The notes below the pieces were generated by a model. The model did no database searches. It saw only the letters and a program-made list of their open reading frames with translations, and had not been told where the DNA came from. The position numbers and the translations under genes are program-made. Below, piece after piece: positions 1-8,495 of a stretch of DNA of 64,000 nucleotides (positions are counted from its first letter, which is position 1; every line of letters starts with the position of its first letter). This stretch comes from Streptomyces sp. NBC_01463 (GTDB lineage: Bacteria > Actinomycetota > Actinomycetes > Streptomycetales > Streptomycetaceae), in assembly GCA_036227345.1 (NCBI GenBank), contig CP109468.1, forward strand, positions 6,510,001 to 6,574,000, read 5' to 3'.

Positions 1-1712
1 TCCACCAGACGGTGGTCGTAGGAGAGCGAGAGGTACGTCATGTCGCGGACACCGATGACGGTGCCCTCCTCGGTCTCGATGACCGCGGGACGCTTGACGG
101 TGGCGCCGATGCCCAGGATGGCTGCCTGGTTCGGCGGCACGATGACGGTGTCGAACAGCGCACCGCGCGAACCGGTGTTGCTGATGGTGAAGGTGGCACC
201 GGACATGTCGTCCGGCGTCAGACCGCCACCGCGGGCCTTGCCGGCCAGCTCGGCGGTCTTCTTCGAGATACCGGCGATGTTGAGGTCGCCCGCACCCTTG
301 ATGACCGGGGTCATCAGACCCTTTTCGGCGTCCACGGCGATGCCGATGTTCTCCGAGTCGAAGTACGTGATCGTGCCTTCGTCCTCGTTGATCCGGGCGT
401 TGACGACCGGGTGGGCCTTCAGCGCCTGGGCGGCGGCCTTGACGTAGAACGGCATCGGGGAGAGCTTGACGCCCTCACGGGCCGCGAAGCCGTCCTTCGC
501 CTTGTTGCGCAGCTTCATCAGCTTCGTGACGTCGACCTCGACGACCGAGGTCAGCTGGGCCTGCGAGTGCAGCGCCTTCATCATGTTGTCGCCGATGACC
601 TTGCGCATGCGGGTCATCTTGACCGTCTGACCGCGCAGCGGGGAGGCCTCCAGCTTCGGCGCCTTGGAGGCGGCGGCCGGAGCGGCGGCGGGTGCCGGGG
701 CGGCAGCGGCGGCCTTGGCGGCCTCCGCGGCGGCGACGACATCCTGCTTGCGGATACGGCCACCGACGCCGGTGCCCTTGACCGAGCCCAGGTCGACGCC
801 GTTCTCGGCGGCGAGCTTGCGGACCAGCGGCGTGACGTACGCGCCGTCGTCACCGGAGGTCGCGGCCGGAGCGGCCGGGGCCGCCGGGGTGACCGGAGCC
901 GGGGCTGCGGCGGCGGGCGCCGGAGCGGCCTGTGCCGGAGCGGCGGCGGGCGCGGCGGGAGCCGCCGGAGCCGGTGCCGGAGCGGCCGGTGCGGGGGCTG
1001 CCGGAGCCGGTGCCGGTGCCGGAGCTGCGGCGGGGGCCGGTGCCGGAGCTGCGGCCGGAGCCGGAGCGGCGGGGGCCGGAGCCGCGGCCGGGGCGGCACC
1101 CGGAGCACCGATGACGGCGAGCTTGGCGCCGACCTCGGCGGTCTCGTCCTCGGCGACGACGATCTCCAGCAGCACGCCGGAGACCGGGGCCGGGATCTCG
1201 GTGTCGACCTTGTCCGTGGAGACCTCGAGCAGGGGCTCGTCCTCCGTGACCTCCTCGCCGACCTCCTTCAGCCAGCGGGTGACGGTGCCCTCGGTGACGC
1301 TCTCGCCGAGCGCAGGGAGGGTGACGTCGGTGCCGGAGGCACCACCGGCCGGGGCGGCGGCCGGAGCCTCGGCCGCGGGGGCCGGGGCCTCGGCGGGGGC
1401 CTCGGCGGCGGGCGCCGGGGCCGGGGCGGCCTCGGGCTCGGCGGCCGGAGCCTCGGCGGGGGCCGGGGAGCCGGTGCCGTCGTCGATGACGGCCAGCTCG
1501 GCGCCGACCTCGACGGTCTCGTCCTCGGCGACCTTGATCGAGGCCAGGATGCCGGAGGCGGGGGCCGGGATCTCGGTGTCGACCTTGTCGGTCGACACCT
1601 CGAGCAGCGGCTCGTCGGCCTCGACGCGCTCGCCCTCGGCCTTCAGCCAGCGGGTGACAGTGCCCTCGGTGACGCTCTCGCCGAGCGCCGGAAGGGTTAC
1701 GGAAACCGACAT
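1..1712 (-). CDS. sucB: Dihydrolipoamide succinyltransferase, E2 of 2-oxoglutarate dehydrogenase (3' end cut off)
   Basis: E2 component that transfers the acyl group from lipoyl-lysine to CoA. Two lipoyl domains are visible, with the lipoylated lysine in STDKVDTE at residues 43 and 168. They are followed by a very long Ala/Pro linker (about 205-285), a peripheral-subunit-binding domain (about 289-325) and the catalytic acyltransferase domain from about 355. The window ends inside the active-site motif: DHRLV is visible, and the remaining 20-odd residues lie outside. The start is ATG at 1712 ([13 protein letters not shown]). It lies 60 bp downstream of lpdA on the same strand, so E3 and E2 are probably co-transcribed. 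In actinobacteria such two-lipoyl E2 proteins can serve pyruvate and 2-oxoglutarate complexes alike; the substrate is not decided by sequence here. Confidence 0.95.
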   Translation of the reverse strand, partial: MSVSVTLPALGESVTEGTVTRWLKAEGERVEADEPLLEVSTDKVDTEIPAPASGILASIKVAEDETVEVGAELAVIDDGTGSPAPAEAPAAEPEAAPAPAPAAEAPAEAPAPAAEAPAAAPAGGASGTDVTLPALGESVTEGTVTRWLKEVGEEVTEDEPLLEVSTDKVDTEIPAPVSGVLLEIVVAEDETAEVGAKLAVIGAPGAAPAAAPAPAAPAPAAAPAPAPAAAPAPAPAPAAPAPAAPAPAPAAPAAPAAAPAQAAPAPAAAAPAPVTPAAPAAPAATSGDDGAYVTPLVRKLAAENGVDLGSVKGTGVGGRIRKQDVVAAAEAAKAAAAAPAPAAAPAAASKAPKLEASPLRGQTVKMTRMRKVIGDNMMKALHSQAQLTSVVEVDVTKLMKLRNKAKDGFAAREGVKLSPMPFYVKAAAQALKAHPVVNARINEDEGTITYFDSENIGIAVDAEKGLMTPVIKGAGDLNIAGISKKTAELAGKARGGGLTPDDMSGATFTISNTGSRGALFDTVIVPPNQAAILGIGATVKRPAVIETEEGTVIGVRDMTYLSLSYDHRLV

Positions 1713-1772
1713 GGTTTCAGTTGCTCCTAACGAAAATGCGGAAGTGGTCGGTCGTCGCGCCCGGTCGACTGG

Positions 1773-3161
1773 TCAGTCGTGGGAGTGCAGGGGCTTGCCG
1801 GCGAGTGCCAGGTGGGCCTCGCCCATCGCCTCGTTCTGCGTCGGGTGGGCGTGGATGAGCTGCGCGACCTCGGCCGGCAGCGCCTCCCAGTTGTAGATCA
1901 GCTGGGCTTCGCCGACCTGCTCGCCCATACGGTCACCGACCATGTGGACGCCGACCACGGCACCGTCCTTGACCTGGACGAGCTTGATCTCGCCCGCGGT
2001 CTTGAGGATCTTGCTCTTGCCGTTGCCCGCGAGGTTGTACTTCAGCGCGACGACCTTGTCCGCGCCGTAGAGCTCCTTGGCCTTGGCCTCGGTGATGCCG
2101 ACGGAGGCGACCTCGGGGTGGCAGTACGTCACCTTCGGGACACCGTCGTAGTCGATCGGCACGGTCTTCATGCCGGCCAGACGCTCCGCCACGAGGATGC
2201 CCTCGGCGAAGCCGACGTGCGCCAGCTGAAGGGTCGGGACCAGGTCGCCCACGGCCGAGATGGTCGGGACGTTCGTCTGCATGTACTCGTCGACGAGGAC
2301 GTAGCCGCGGTCCATCGCGACGCCCGCCTCCTCGTAGCCGAGGCCCTGCGAGACCGGGCCGCGGCCGATCGCGACGAGCAGCAGCTCCGCCTCGAAGGTC
2401 TTGCCGTCGGCCAGGGTCACCCGGACGCCGTCCTGGGTGTACTCGACACCCTGGAAGAACGTACCGAGGTTGAACTTGATGCCGCGCTTGCGGAAAGCGC
2501 GCTCAAGAAGCTTCGAGCTGTTCTCGTCCTCGACCGGGACCAGGTGCTTCAGGCCCTCGACGATGGTGACGTCGGTGCCGAAGGACTTCCACGCCGAGGC
2601 GAACTCGACGCCGATGACGCCGCCGCCCAGCACGATCGCGGACTTCGGTACGCGGTCCAGCTTCAGCGCGTGGTCCGAGGAGATGACGCGGTTGCCGTCG
2701 ATCTCCAGGCCCGGGAGCGACTTCGGCACGGAGCCGGTCGCCAGGAGCACGTGGCGGCCCTGGATGCGCTGGCCGTTCACATCCACCGAGGTCGCGGAGG
2801 ACAGACGTCCCTCACCCTCGATGTAGTGCACCTTGCGGGAGGCGATGAGACCCTGCAGACCCTTGTACAGGCCCGAGATCACGTCGTCCTTGTACTTGTG
2901 GACGGCCGCCATGTCGATGCCCTCGAAGGTGGCCTTGACACCGAACTGGTCGGCCTCGCGCGCCTGGTCGGCGATCTCGCCGGCGTGCAGCAGGGCCTTC
3001 GTGGGAATGCAGCCGTTGTGCAGGCAGGTGCCGCCGACCTTGCCCTTCTCGATCAGGGCGACGTCCAGGCCCAGCTGCGCTCCGCGCAGGGCCGCGGCAT
3101 AACCGCCGCTACCACCGCCGAGGATCACTAGGTCGAAAACGGTGCTGGCGTCGTTCGCCAC
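1773..3161 (-). CDS. lpdA: Dihydrolipoyl dehydrogenase (E3)
   Basis: FAD-dependent E3 that reoxidises dihydrolipoamide with NAD+ for the 2-oxo acid dehydrogenase complexes in the cytoplasm. The product is 462 aa, normal for the family. An N-terminal FAD dinucleotide fold (GGGSGGY) is followed by the redox disulfide C46/C51 in GGTCLHNGCIPTK, a second NAD fold (GGGVIG) and the C-terminal catalytic His-Glu pair in HAHPTQNEAMGE. The GTG start at 3161 was chosen because GGAGG lies 7 nt upstream, and because the longer reading frame adds about 46 low-quality residues before the FAD motif. It is the first gene of an apparent lpdA-sucB unit. The 279 bp up to the pepA terminator should hold its promoter. 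Confidence 0.96.
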   Translation of the reverse strand: MANDASTVFDLVILGGGSGGYAAALRGAQLGLDVALIEKGKVGGTCLHNGCIPTKALLHAGEIADQAREADQFGVKATFEGIDMAAVHKYKDDVISGLYKGLQGLIASRKVHYIEGEGRLSSATSVDVNGQRIQGRHVLLATGSVPKSLPGLEIDGNRVISSDHALKLDRVPKSAIVLGGGVIGVEFASAWKSFGTDVTIVEGLKHLVPVEDENSSKLLERAFRKRGIKFNLGTFFQGVEYTQDGVRVTLADGKTFEAELLLVAIGRGPVSQGLGYEEAGVAMDRGYVLVDEYMQTNVPTISAVGDLVPTLQLAHVGFAEGILVAERLAGMKTVPIDYDGVPKVTYCHPEVASVGITEAKAKELYGADKVVALKYNLAGNGKSKILKTAGEIKLVQVKDGAVVGVHMVGDRMGEQVGEAQLIYNWEALPAEVAQLIHAHPTQNEAMGEAHLALAGKPLHSHD

Positions 3162-3440
3162 GTCACGTCCTCCATGCATGTGCGCCGTACGCCGGGCCCC
3201 GTCATCGGGGTGTGACCGGCCGGTCGGCTGGTGTTCGGCCGCTTTTGTCTTTCGGCCCTGTGGTGGGGGCCCTGTCCTGCCGAGAACCCATCTTCGCACT
3301 TGTTGACGGTGGGCGGGACGCGGGGCCCGTGTCTGAGACGGATGATCGTCCGTCCCAGCGGGTTACCGCTGCGTAGGGACGTACCGATTTCGTCGAGAGC
3401 GAAACCGTTGCGACCTCTGCGGCGGTGCCGTGGGGAGAAC

Positions 3441-3476
3441 ACGTACGGCCCCGGACGTATGCCCGGGGCCGTACGT
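3441..3476 (-). terminator. Intrinsic terminator of pepA
   Basis: Perfect inverted repeat with 14-bp arms (3441-3454 and 3463-3476) and an 8-nt loop. It lies 11 bp past the pepA stop codon and upstream of lpdA, so it should insulate lpdA from pepA read-through. There is no long U tract, as is usual in Streptomyces. Confidence 0.8.
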
Positions 3477-3487
3477 CAGCGACGACC

Positions 3488-5041
3488 TCAGCCGAGGTCT
3501 CCGGCCGCGGTGCGCTCCGCCAGCTTCACCAGGGTGCGGACCGCGGATCCGGTGCCGCCCTTCGGTGTGTAGCCGTACGGCGCGCCCTCGTGGAAGGCCG
3601 GGCCCGCGATGTCCAGGTGGGCCCAGGCGATGCCCTCGCCCACGAACTCCTGCAGGAACAGACCGGCCACCAGGCCGCCGCCCATCCGCTCGCCCATGTT
3701 GGCGATGTCGGCGGTCGGGGAGTCCATGCCCTTGCGCAGGTCCGCCGGGAGCGGCATCGGCCAGGAGGCCTCACCGACCTCTTCGGCGATCTCGTGGATC
3801 GAGGTACGGAAGGCGTCGTCGTTCGCCATGATGCCGAACGTGCGGTTGCCCAGCGCCAGCACCATCGCGCCGGTCAGGGTCGCCACGTCGACGATCGCGT
3901 CAGGGTTCTCCTCCGAGGCGCGGGTCAGCGCGTCGGCGAGGACGAGCCGGCCCTCGGCGTCCGTGTTCAGGACCTCGACGGTCTTGCCGCTGTACATGTG
4001 AAGCACGTCACCGGGGCGGGTGGCGTTGCCCGAGGGCATGTTCTCCGCGAGCGCCAGCCAGCCGGTGACGTTGACCCGCAGGCCGATCCGGGCGGCCGCG
4101 ACGACGGTCGCGAACACGGCGGCGGCGCCGCTCATGTCGCACTTCATCGTCTCGTTGTGGCCGGCCGGCTTCAGCGAGATGCCGCCCGAGTCGTAGGTGA
4201 TGCCCTTGCCCACGAGGGCCAGGGTCTTCTCCGCCTTGGGGTGCGTGTAGGCGAGCTTCACCAGGCGCGGGCCGTGGGCCGAGCCCTGGCCGACGCCCAG
4301 CAGGCCGCCGTAGCCGCCCTTGACGAGTGCCTTCTCGTCGAGGACCTGCACCTTGATGCCGTGCTCCTTGCCGGCGGCCGTGGCCACGGCGGCGAAGGAC
4401 TCGGGGTACAGGTCGTTCGGCGGGGTGTTGATCAGGTCGCGGGCGCGGTTGATCTCCTCGACCAGCGCGACCGCGCGCTCGGCGGCGGCCTTGAACGCCT
4501 TGTCGCGCGGCTTGGTGCCGAGCAGGGCGACCTCGGCCAGCGGCTGCTTCGCGCCCTGGGCCTTGGCGCCCTTGGGGGCGAGCTTGTTCTCGCCGCCCTG
4601 GTAGGCGGTGAAGGCGTACGCGCCCAGCAGCGCGCCCTCCGCGATGGCCGCGGCGTCCTCGACGGAGCCGACGGGCAGGGCGAAGCCGGCCTTCTTGGCG
4701 CCGATGAGGGAGCGGGCGGCGGAGCCCGCGGCCCGGCGCAGCGCCTCGGCGTCGTACGAGCCGTCCTTCCCCGGGACCGGGCCGAGTCCGGCCGCGATGA
4801 CGACCGGGACCTTCAGGCCGTCGGGCGCGGGGAGCTTGGTGAGTTCGCCCTCGGCACCGGAGGCGCCCAGGGTCGCCAGGACGGTGGCGAGCTTTCCGTC
4901 GAACGCCTTGTCCACGGCCTCGGCGCCCGGTGCGAGGACCAGGTCACCGGACTTGGAGCCGGCGCCCTTGGCGACGCCGACGACGAGCGCGTCGGCGCGC
5001 AGCGTCGCCGCACCGGCAGTGCTGAGAGTGAGAGCAGTCAC
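3488..5041 (-). CDS. pepA: Leucyl (cytosol) aminopeptidase, M17 family
   Basis: Metal-dependent aminopeptidase that removes N-terminal residues from peptides. The product is 517 aa, with the variable M17 N-domain (about 1-185) and the conserved catalytic domain carrying the family signature NTDAEGRLVLADAL and the metal-binding stretch around GKGITYDSGGISLKPAG. The start is GTG at 5041, with a weak purine-rich site about 12 nt upstream. The gene stands alone: divergent from the GH114 lipoprotein gene and closed by the hairpin at 3441-3476. M17 enzymes also bind DNA in some bacteria, but nothing here speaks to that. Confidence 0.95.
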   Translation of the reverse strand: MTALTLSTAGAATLRADALVVGVAKGAGSKSGDLVLAPGAEAVDKAFDGKLATVLATLGASGAEGELTKLPAPDGLKVPVVIAAGLGPVPGKDGSYDAEALRRAAGSAARSLIGAKKAGFALPVGSVEDAAAIAEGALLGAYAFTAYQGGENKLAPKGAKAQGAKQPLAEVALLGTKPRDKAFKAAAERAVALVEEINRARDLINTPPNDLYPESFAAVATAAGKEHGIKVQVLDEKALVKGGYGGLLGVGQGSAHGPRLVKLAYTHPKAEKTLALVGKGITYDSGGISLKPAGHNETMKCDMSGAAAVFATVVAAARIGLRVNVTGWLALAENMPSGNATRPGDVLHMYSGKTVEVLNTDAEGRLVLADALTRASEENPDAIVDVATLTGAMVLALGNRTFGIMANDDAFRTSIHEIAEEVGEASWPMPLPADLRKGMDSPTADIANMGERMGGGLVAGLFLQEFVGEGIAWAHLDIAGPAFHEGAPYGYTPKGGTGSAVRTLVKLAERTAAGDLG

Positions 5042-5233
5042 GGTGGTGAAATCTCGCTTCCGTTGAGTTCTGTGACGGGCCGTGCTGGCCAGTGTTGGCT
5101 GAGAGGGCGGGCCGACCGTGCCCGGCGCATCGTAGACGCCGCCGCAATGTGCCGGGAATGAGCCTACGCGCGCCTTTGCTGCCCCATTACGGCGGCGGGC
5201 CGTCGGCGCACCGGCGCGGTCGTACCGTTGTCA

Positions 5234-5255
5234 CCCCGGGAAGATCGTCCCGGGG
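5234..5255 (+). other. Hairpin in the leader of the GH114-type gene
   Basis: Perfect 8-bp stem (5234-5241 with 5248-5255) and a 6-nt loop, 54 bp before the ATG at 5310. It may be a leader structure or an operator. The rest of the 268-bp divergent region 5042-5309 shows no clear promoter or other motif to me. Confidence 0.4.
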
Positions 5256-5309
5256 GAACGGACCACGACCGCAACGGCGTTGGCCGACGTCCTGCGGACA
5301 GGGGGAACG

Positions 5310-6167
5310 ATGCACGACCGGGTGGCCACGCACGGGACCGGACGGCCGCCCGCGGTGTCCGTCGCCGTACTGATTCTGTTGGTGATGCTGGCCGGCTGCA
5401 CGTCGGCGCCCCGCCCCGCCCCGCCGTCCGGCCCGTCCGGCCCGTCCGCCGGGGCGCGCTGGCAGCCCGCGCCGGGCACCGACTGGCAGTGGCAGCTCTC
5501 CGGCCGGCTGGACACCACGGTGGACGCGCCGGTGTACGACATCGACGGCTTCGACCACGCGGCGGACCAGGTGGCGGCCCTGCACCGCAAGGGGCGCAAG
5601 GTCATCTGCTACCTGTCCACCGGCGCCTGGGAGGAGTTTCGCCCGGACGCGGCGCGGTTCCCCACCGCGGTCCTCGGCAAGGGCAACGGCTGGAAGGGCG
5701 AGCGCTGGCTCGACATCCGCCGCACCGACGTCCTGGAGCCGCTGATGGAGAGCCGGATCGCCATGTGCGCGAAGAAGGGCTTCGACGCGGTGGAGCCCGA
5801 CAACATGGACGGCTACCGCAACCGGACCGGCTTCCCGCTGACCGCCGCCGACCAGCTGCGCTACAACCGGCTCGTCGCCCGGATCGCCCACCGCCACCAC
5901 CTCGCGGTCGGTCTGAAGAACGACCTGCCGCAGATTCCCGAGCTCGTCGGGGACTTCGACTTCGCGGTCAACGAGCAGTGCGCCCAGTACGAGGAGTGCG
6001 CGGAGCTCTCCCCGTTCGTGAAGGCGGGCAAGGCGGTCTTCCACGTGGAGTACGAGCTGCCCGTGGCGCGGTTCTGCGCACAGTCCCGGCGGCTGGGGCT
6101 GAGCTCGCTGCTCAAGAAGTACGAGCTCGGCGTCTGGCGTGAGAGGTGCCCGGCGGCGGGGGCCTGA
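5310..6167 (+). CDS. GH114-type (endo-alpha-1,4-polygalactosaminidase-like) lipoprotein
   Basis: Predicted extracytoplasmic glycoside hydrolase of the TM1410/GH114 superfamily, 285 aa. An N-terminal signal ends in the lipobox LAGC, then a Pro-rich tether. The catalytic barrel has the typical blocks WQWQLSG, YDIDGFD, GRKVICYLSTGAWEEFR, VEPDNMDGY and VGLKNDLPQI. The acidic residues in YDIDGFD and VEPDNMDG fit the proposed catalytic positions. The ATG at 5310 is favoured over the upstream in-frame ATG because a GGGGGAA site directly precedes it. The substrate is unknown: a galactosaminoglycan or another amino-sugar polymer is a family-level guess. It is convergent with cobS with only 27 bp between. 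Confidence 0.82.
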   Translation: MHDRVATHGTGRPPAVSVAVLILLVMLAGCTSAPRPAPPSGPSGPSAGARWQPAPGTDWQWQLSGRLDTTVDAPVYDIDGFDHAADQVAALHRKGRKVICYLSTGAWEEFRPDAARFPTAVLGKGNGWKGERWLDIRRTDVLEPLMESRIAMCAKKGFDAVEPDNMDGYRNRTGFPLTAADQLRYNRLVARIAHRHHLAVGLKNDLPQIPELVGDFDFAVNEQCAQYEECAELSPFVKAGKAVFHVEYELPVARFCAQSRRLGLSSLLKKYELGVWRERCPAAGA

Positions 6168-6194
6168 CGGTCCGCCGGACGGCCTCGCGGCGGC

Positions 6195-6974
6195 TCAGCC
6201 GAGCGCCAGTCCCACCAGGGTCACCGTGGCCGCCGTCTCCGCCAGGGCTCCGAACACATCGCCGGTCACCCCGCCGAACCGCCGCACGCAGTGCCGCAGC
6301 AGCCCCTGGGCCACCGCGAGCGCGGCGAGGGCGGCCAGGGCGTAGCGCAGCGCCCCGTACCCGCCGAACAGCGCGCCTGCGCCCGCGCAGCCCGCCACCA
6401 CCACGAGCGCGGCCACGGCCGCGCCGGCGGCCGGGACCGTGCCCGCGACCGCGGCGCCGAGCCCCTCGGGGCGGGCCGCCGGGACACCGCGGCGGGCGGC
6501 CAGGGTCAGGGCGAGCCGGGCGACGACCGCGGACGCGGCGGCCGCGACCGCGCCCTCGGCCCAGCCCCGGGCGTACAGCTGCTGAAGGACCGCCACCTGG
6601 GCGAGCAGGGCGAACACCAGGGTGATCACACCGAATGGCCCAATGTCCGACTGCTTCATGATGCGCAGCGCGTCGTCGGCCGGTTTGCCGCTGCCCAGTC
6701 CGTCGGCGGTGTCCGCGAGTCCGTCGAGGTGCAGCCCCCGGGTGAGGGCCGCCGGCACCGCGGCCGAGGCGACCGCGGCGAGCAGCGGCCCCGAGCCGGA
6801 CAGCAGCAACAGGCTGCCCGGCACCGCCGCGAGCGCCCCCACGACGAGGCCGGCCAGCGGGGCGCACAGCATGCCGGCCCGGGCGGTCCCGCGGTCCCAG
6901 CGGGTGACACGGACGGGGAGCACGGTGAGGGTGCCGAAGGCGAAACGCAGGCCGTGGCTGTTCAGGGAGGTCAC
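6195..6974 (-). CDS. cobS: Adenosylcobinamide-GDP ribazoletransferase (cobalamin synthase)
   Basis: Integral membrane enzyme that joins adenosylcobinamide-GDP to alpha-ribazole in the last step of cobalamin assembly. The product is about 259 aa with many hydrophobic segments and the family blocks FAFGTLTVLPVR, LHLDGLADTADGLG and IMKQSDIGPFGV. I placed the start at GTG 6974 (VTSLNSHGL), just before conservation begins. No good Shine-Dalgarno site is visible, so the start is uncertain by a few codons. It belongs with cobT (10389-11522) and the CobU fusion (12528-13730), but three unrelated genes separate it from them. Confidence 0.92.
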   Translation of the reverse strand: MTSLNSHGLRFAFGTLTVLPVRVTRWDRGTARAGMLCAPLAGLVVGALAAVPGSLLLLSGSGPLLAAVASAAVPAALTRGLHLDGLADTADGLGSGKPADDALRIMKQSDIGPFGVITLVFALLAQVAVLQQLYARGWAEGAVAAAASAVVARLALTLAARRGVPAARPEGLGAAVAGTVPAAGAAVAALVVVAGCAGAGALFGGYGALRYALAALAALAVAQGLLRHCVRRFGGVTGDVFGALAETAATVTLVGLALG

Positions 6975-7062
6975 GGCGCGCAGGCTAATCGCTGGGCGCG
7001 GCCGATAGATTGGGCGAAGCCGTACATAGACGTGCATAAGTGATGGAGCGGGAGTGGGTGGG

Positions 7063-7824
7063 ATGGGTCACTGGTTCGACCGGAACATCGTCGAGCCGGG
7101 GAAGCTGCCCCTGCTCCTGGCGCTGACCGCCTTCGTGCTGACCTTCGCGATCACCCGGGTCATCACCCGGATGATCCGGGCCGGCAAGGGGCCGTTCGGC
7201 AACATCACACCGGGCGGGGTCCATGTCCATCACGTGGTGCCGGGCGTGGTGCTGAGCGTGGTCGGCGGATTCGGCGCGGTGGCCAGCGGCAAGCACGGCT
7301 TCGCGGCCGGGGCCTGCGCGGTGGTCTTCGGGATGGGGGCGGGGCTGGTGCTGGACGAGTTCGCCCTGATCCTGCACATGGACGACGTGTACTGGACCGA
7401 GCAGGGCCGGCAGAGCGTGGAGGTGGTGATCCTGACCGCCGCCCTGGTGCTGCTGGTGCTCGGCGGGTTCTCCCCGCTCGGCGTGGACGATCTGAGCGAC
7501 GATCAGCAACAGGGCCGGCTCGGCGTCGTCCTCACCCTCGTCGTCAACTTCTGCTTCGTGCTGATCGCCCTGTTCAAGGGCAAGGCGCGGATGGCGGTGC
7601 TCGGCACCCTGGTCCCGTTCGTCGCCCTCATCGGGGCGGTCCGGCTGGCCCGGCCCACCTCGATGTGGGCGAAGCGGTTCTACCGCAACCGGCACCGGGC
7701 CCGCTCCAAGGCGGTGCTGCGCGCCTACCACCACGACGTCCGCTGGGCCGGACCGCGAAGGAGGTTTCAGGACTTGATCGGCGGCGCACCCGACCGGGTC
7801 CCGGCCCCCTCGCCCAAGCCCTGA
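7063..7824 (+). CDS. Conserved integral membrane protein of unknown function
   Basis: A 253-aa protein with about six membrane segments: residues 14-35, two around 58-95, then about 120-140, 155-170 and 175-195. A histidine-rich loop VHVHHVVPG and the acidic LDEFALILHMDDVYW lie between early segments and could bind metal, but this is only suggestive. The tail is Arg-rich and cytoplasmic-looking. I do not recognise a named enzymatic family. A GTG at 7054 with its own GGAG site is an alternative start. The last 58 bp overlap the 3' end of the convergent rhomboid-like gene. Confidence 0.82.
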   Translation: MGHWFDRNIVEPGKLPLLLALTAFVLTFAITRVITRMIRAGKGPFGNITPGGVHVHHVVPGVVLSVVGGFGAVASGKHGFAAGACAVVFGMGAGLVLDEFALILHMDDVYWTEQGRQSVEVVILTAALVLLVLGGFSPLGVDDLSDDQQQGRLGVVLTLVVNFCFVLIALFKGKARMAVLGTLVPFVALIGAVRLARPTSMWAKRFYRNRHRARSKAVLRAYHHDVRWAGPRRRFQDLIGGAPDRVPAPSPKP

Positions 7825-8495
7825 CGGTGCCGCGCCCGCCGCCCGTCCCGCAGGGCCCGGGCCGCGCACAGGGCGAGCGCCGCCGCGATGGCCGCCAGGT
7901 GCTCCTTGCCCGCCAGGTTGTCCTTGAGGGCGATCTCGGCCACCATCGCCGCGATCACCAGACCGCCGGTGAACCAGGCCCGGTACACCCAGCAGACGCA
8001 GACGGCCAGGGCGACCACCGCCGCCGAGGGGCCCGTGTCGACGACCAGCGCGTCGGAGCCGGGCCGGCCGAGGAACCCGTCCGGCCCGACGGCGATGCCG
8101 ATCCGCGCGTACAGCGTTCCGGCGAGCGTCGCGACGTACGCGATCAGCAGCGTCCGCCACCGGCCGAGGCAGATCTCGGCGATCCCGAACACCAGCAGCA
8201 CCTGCGCCAGCGCACCCCACACCGGCAGATCGAGCGCGGGGACGAACAGCGACAGCGGGGTGCGCAGCAGCGCCGCCCACAGCGGGTCCTCGGCGCGCAC
8301 CGACCCCAGCGTCTGCACCGGCCCGTAGCCCCAGGACCGGTTCTGCACCACCTGGACCAGCGCCGTCAGGGCGACCGCGGCCAGCGTCATCGGGACGGCC
8401 CGCAGCCGGTCGGCCGCGAGTGCCGTCCGCACGGTCGTCCACAGCGGACCCCACTCCCGGCGGGCCGCCCGGCCGAGCGCGCGCACCGCTCTCAT
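7767..8495 (-). CDS. Rhomboid-like membrane protein
   Basis: A 242-aa protein with about six hydrophobic helices, resembling the actinobacterial rhomboid-like group. A serine in TGPSAAVV stands where true rhomboids carry GxSG, and a later histidine occurs in KEHLAAIAAAL, so proteolytic activity is possible but not assured. The ATG at 8495 overlaps the stop of the upstream MprF-like gene (ATGA, 8492-8495), which implies translational coupling. Its 3' end runs 58 bp into the convergent membrane-protein gene. A longer frame upstream exists but is a shadow of the MprF-like gene. Confidence 0.8.
   Translation of the reverse strand: MRAVRALGRAARREWGPLWTTVRTALAADRLRAVPMTLAAVALTALVQVVQNRSWGYGPVQTLGSVRAEDPLWAALLRTPLSLFVPALDLPVWGALAQVLLVFGIAEICLGRWRTLLIAYVATLAGTLYARIGIAVGPDGFLGRPGSDALVVDTGPSAAVVALAVCVCWVYRAWFTGGLVIAAMVAEIALKDNLAGKEHLAAIAAALALCAARALRDGRRARHRQGLGEGAGTRSGAPPIKS

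Noticed and set aside
12..1730. Long plus-strand frame of 572 codons opposite sucB
   Set aside because: Its Gly/Arg/Asp-rich composition is the antisense of the Ala/Pro linker and lipoyl repeats. GC-rich genomes yield such frames, and no homology-like motif is seen.
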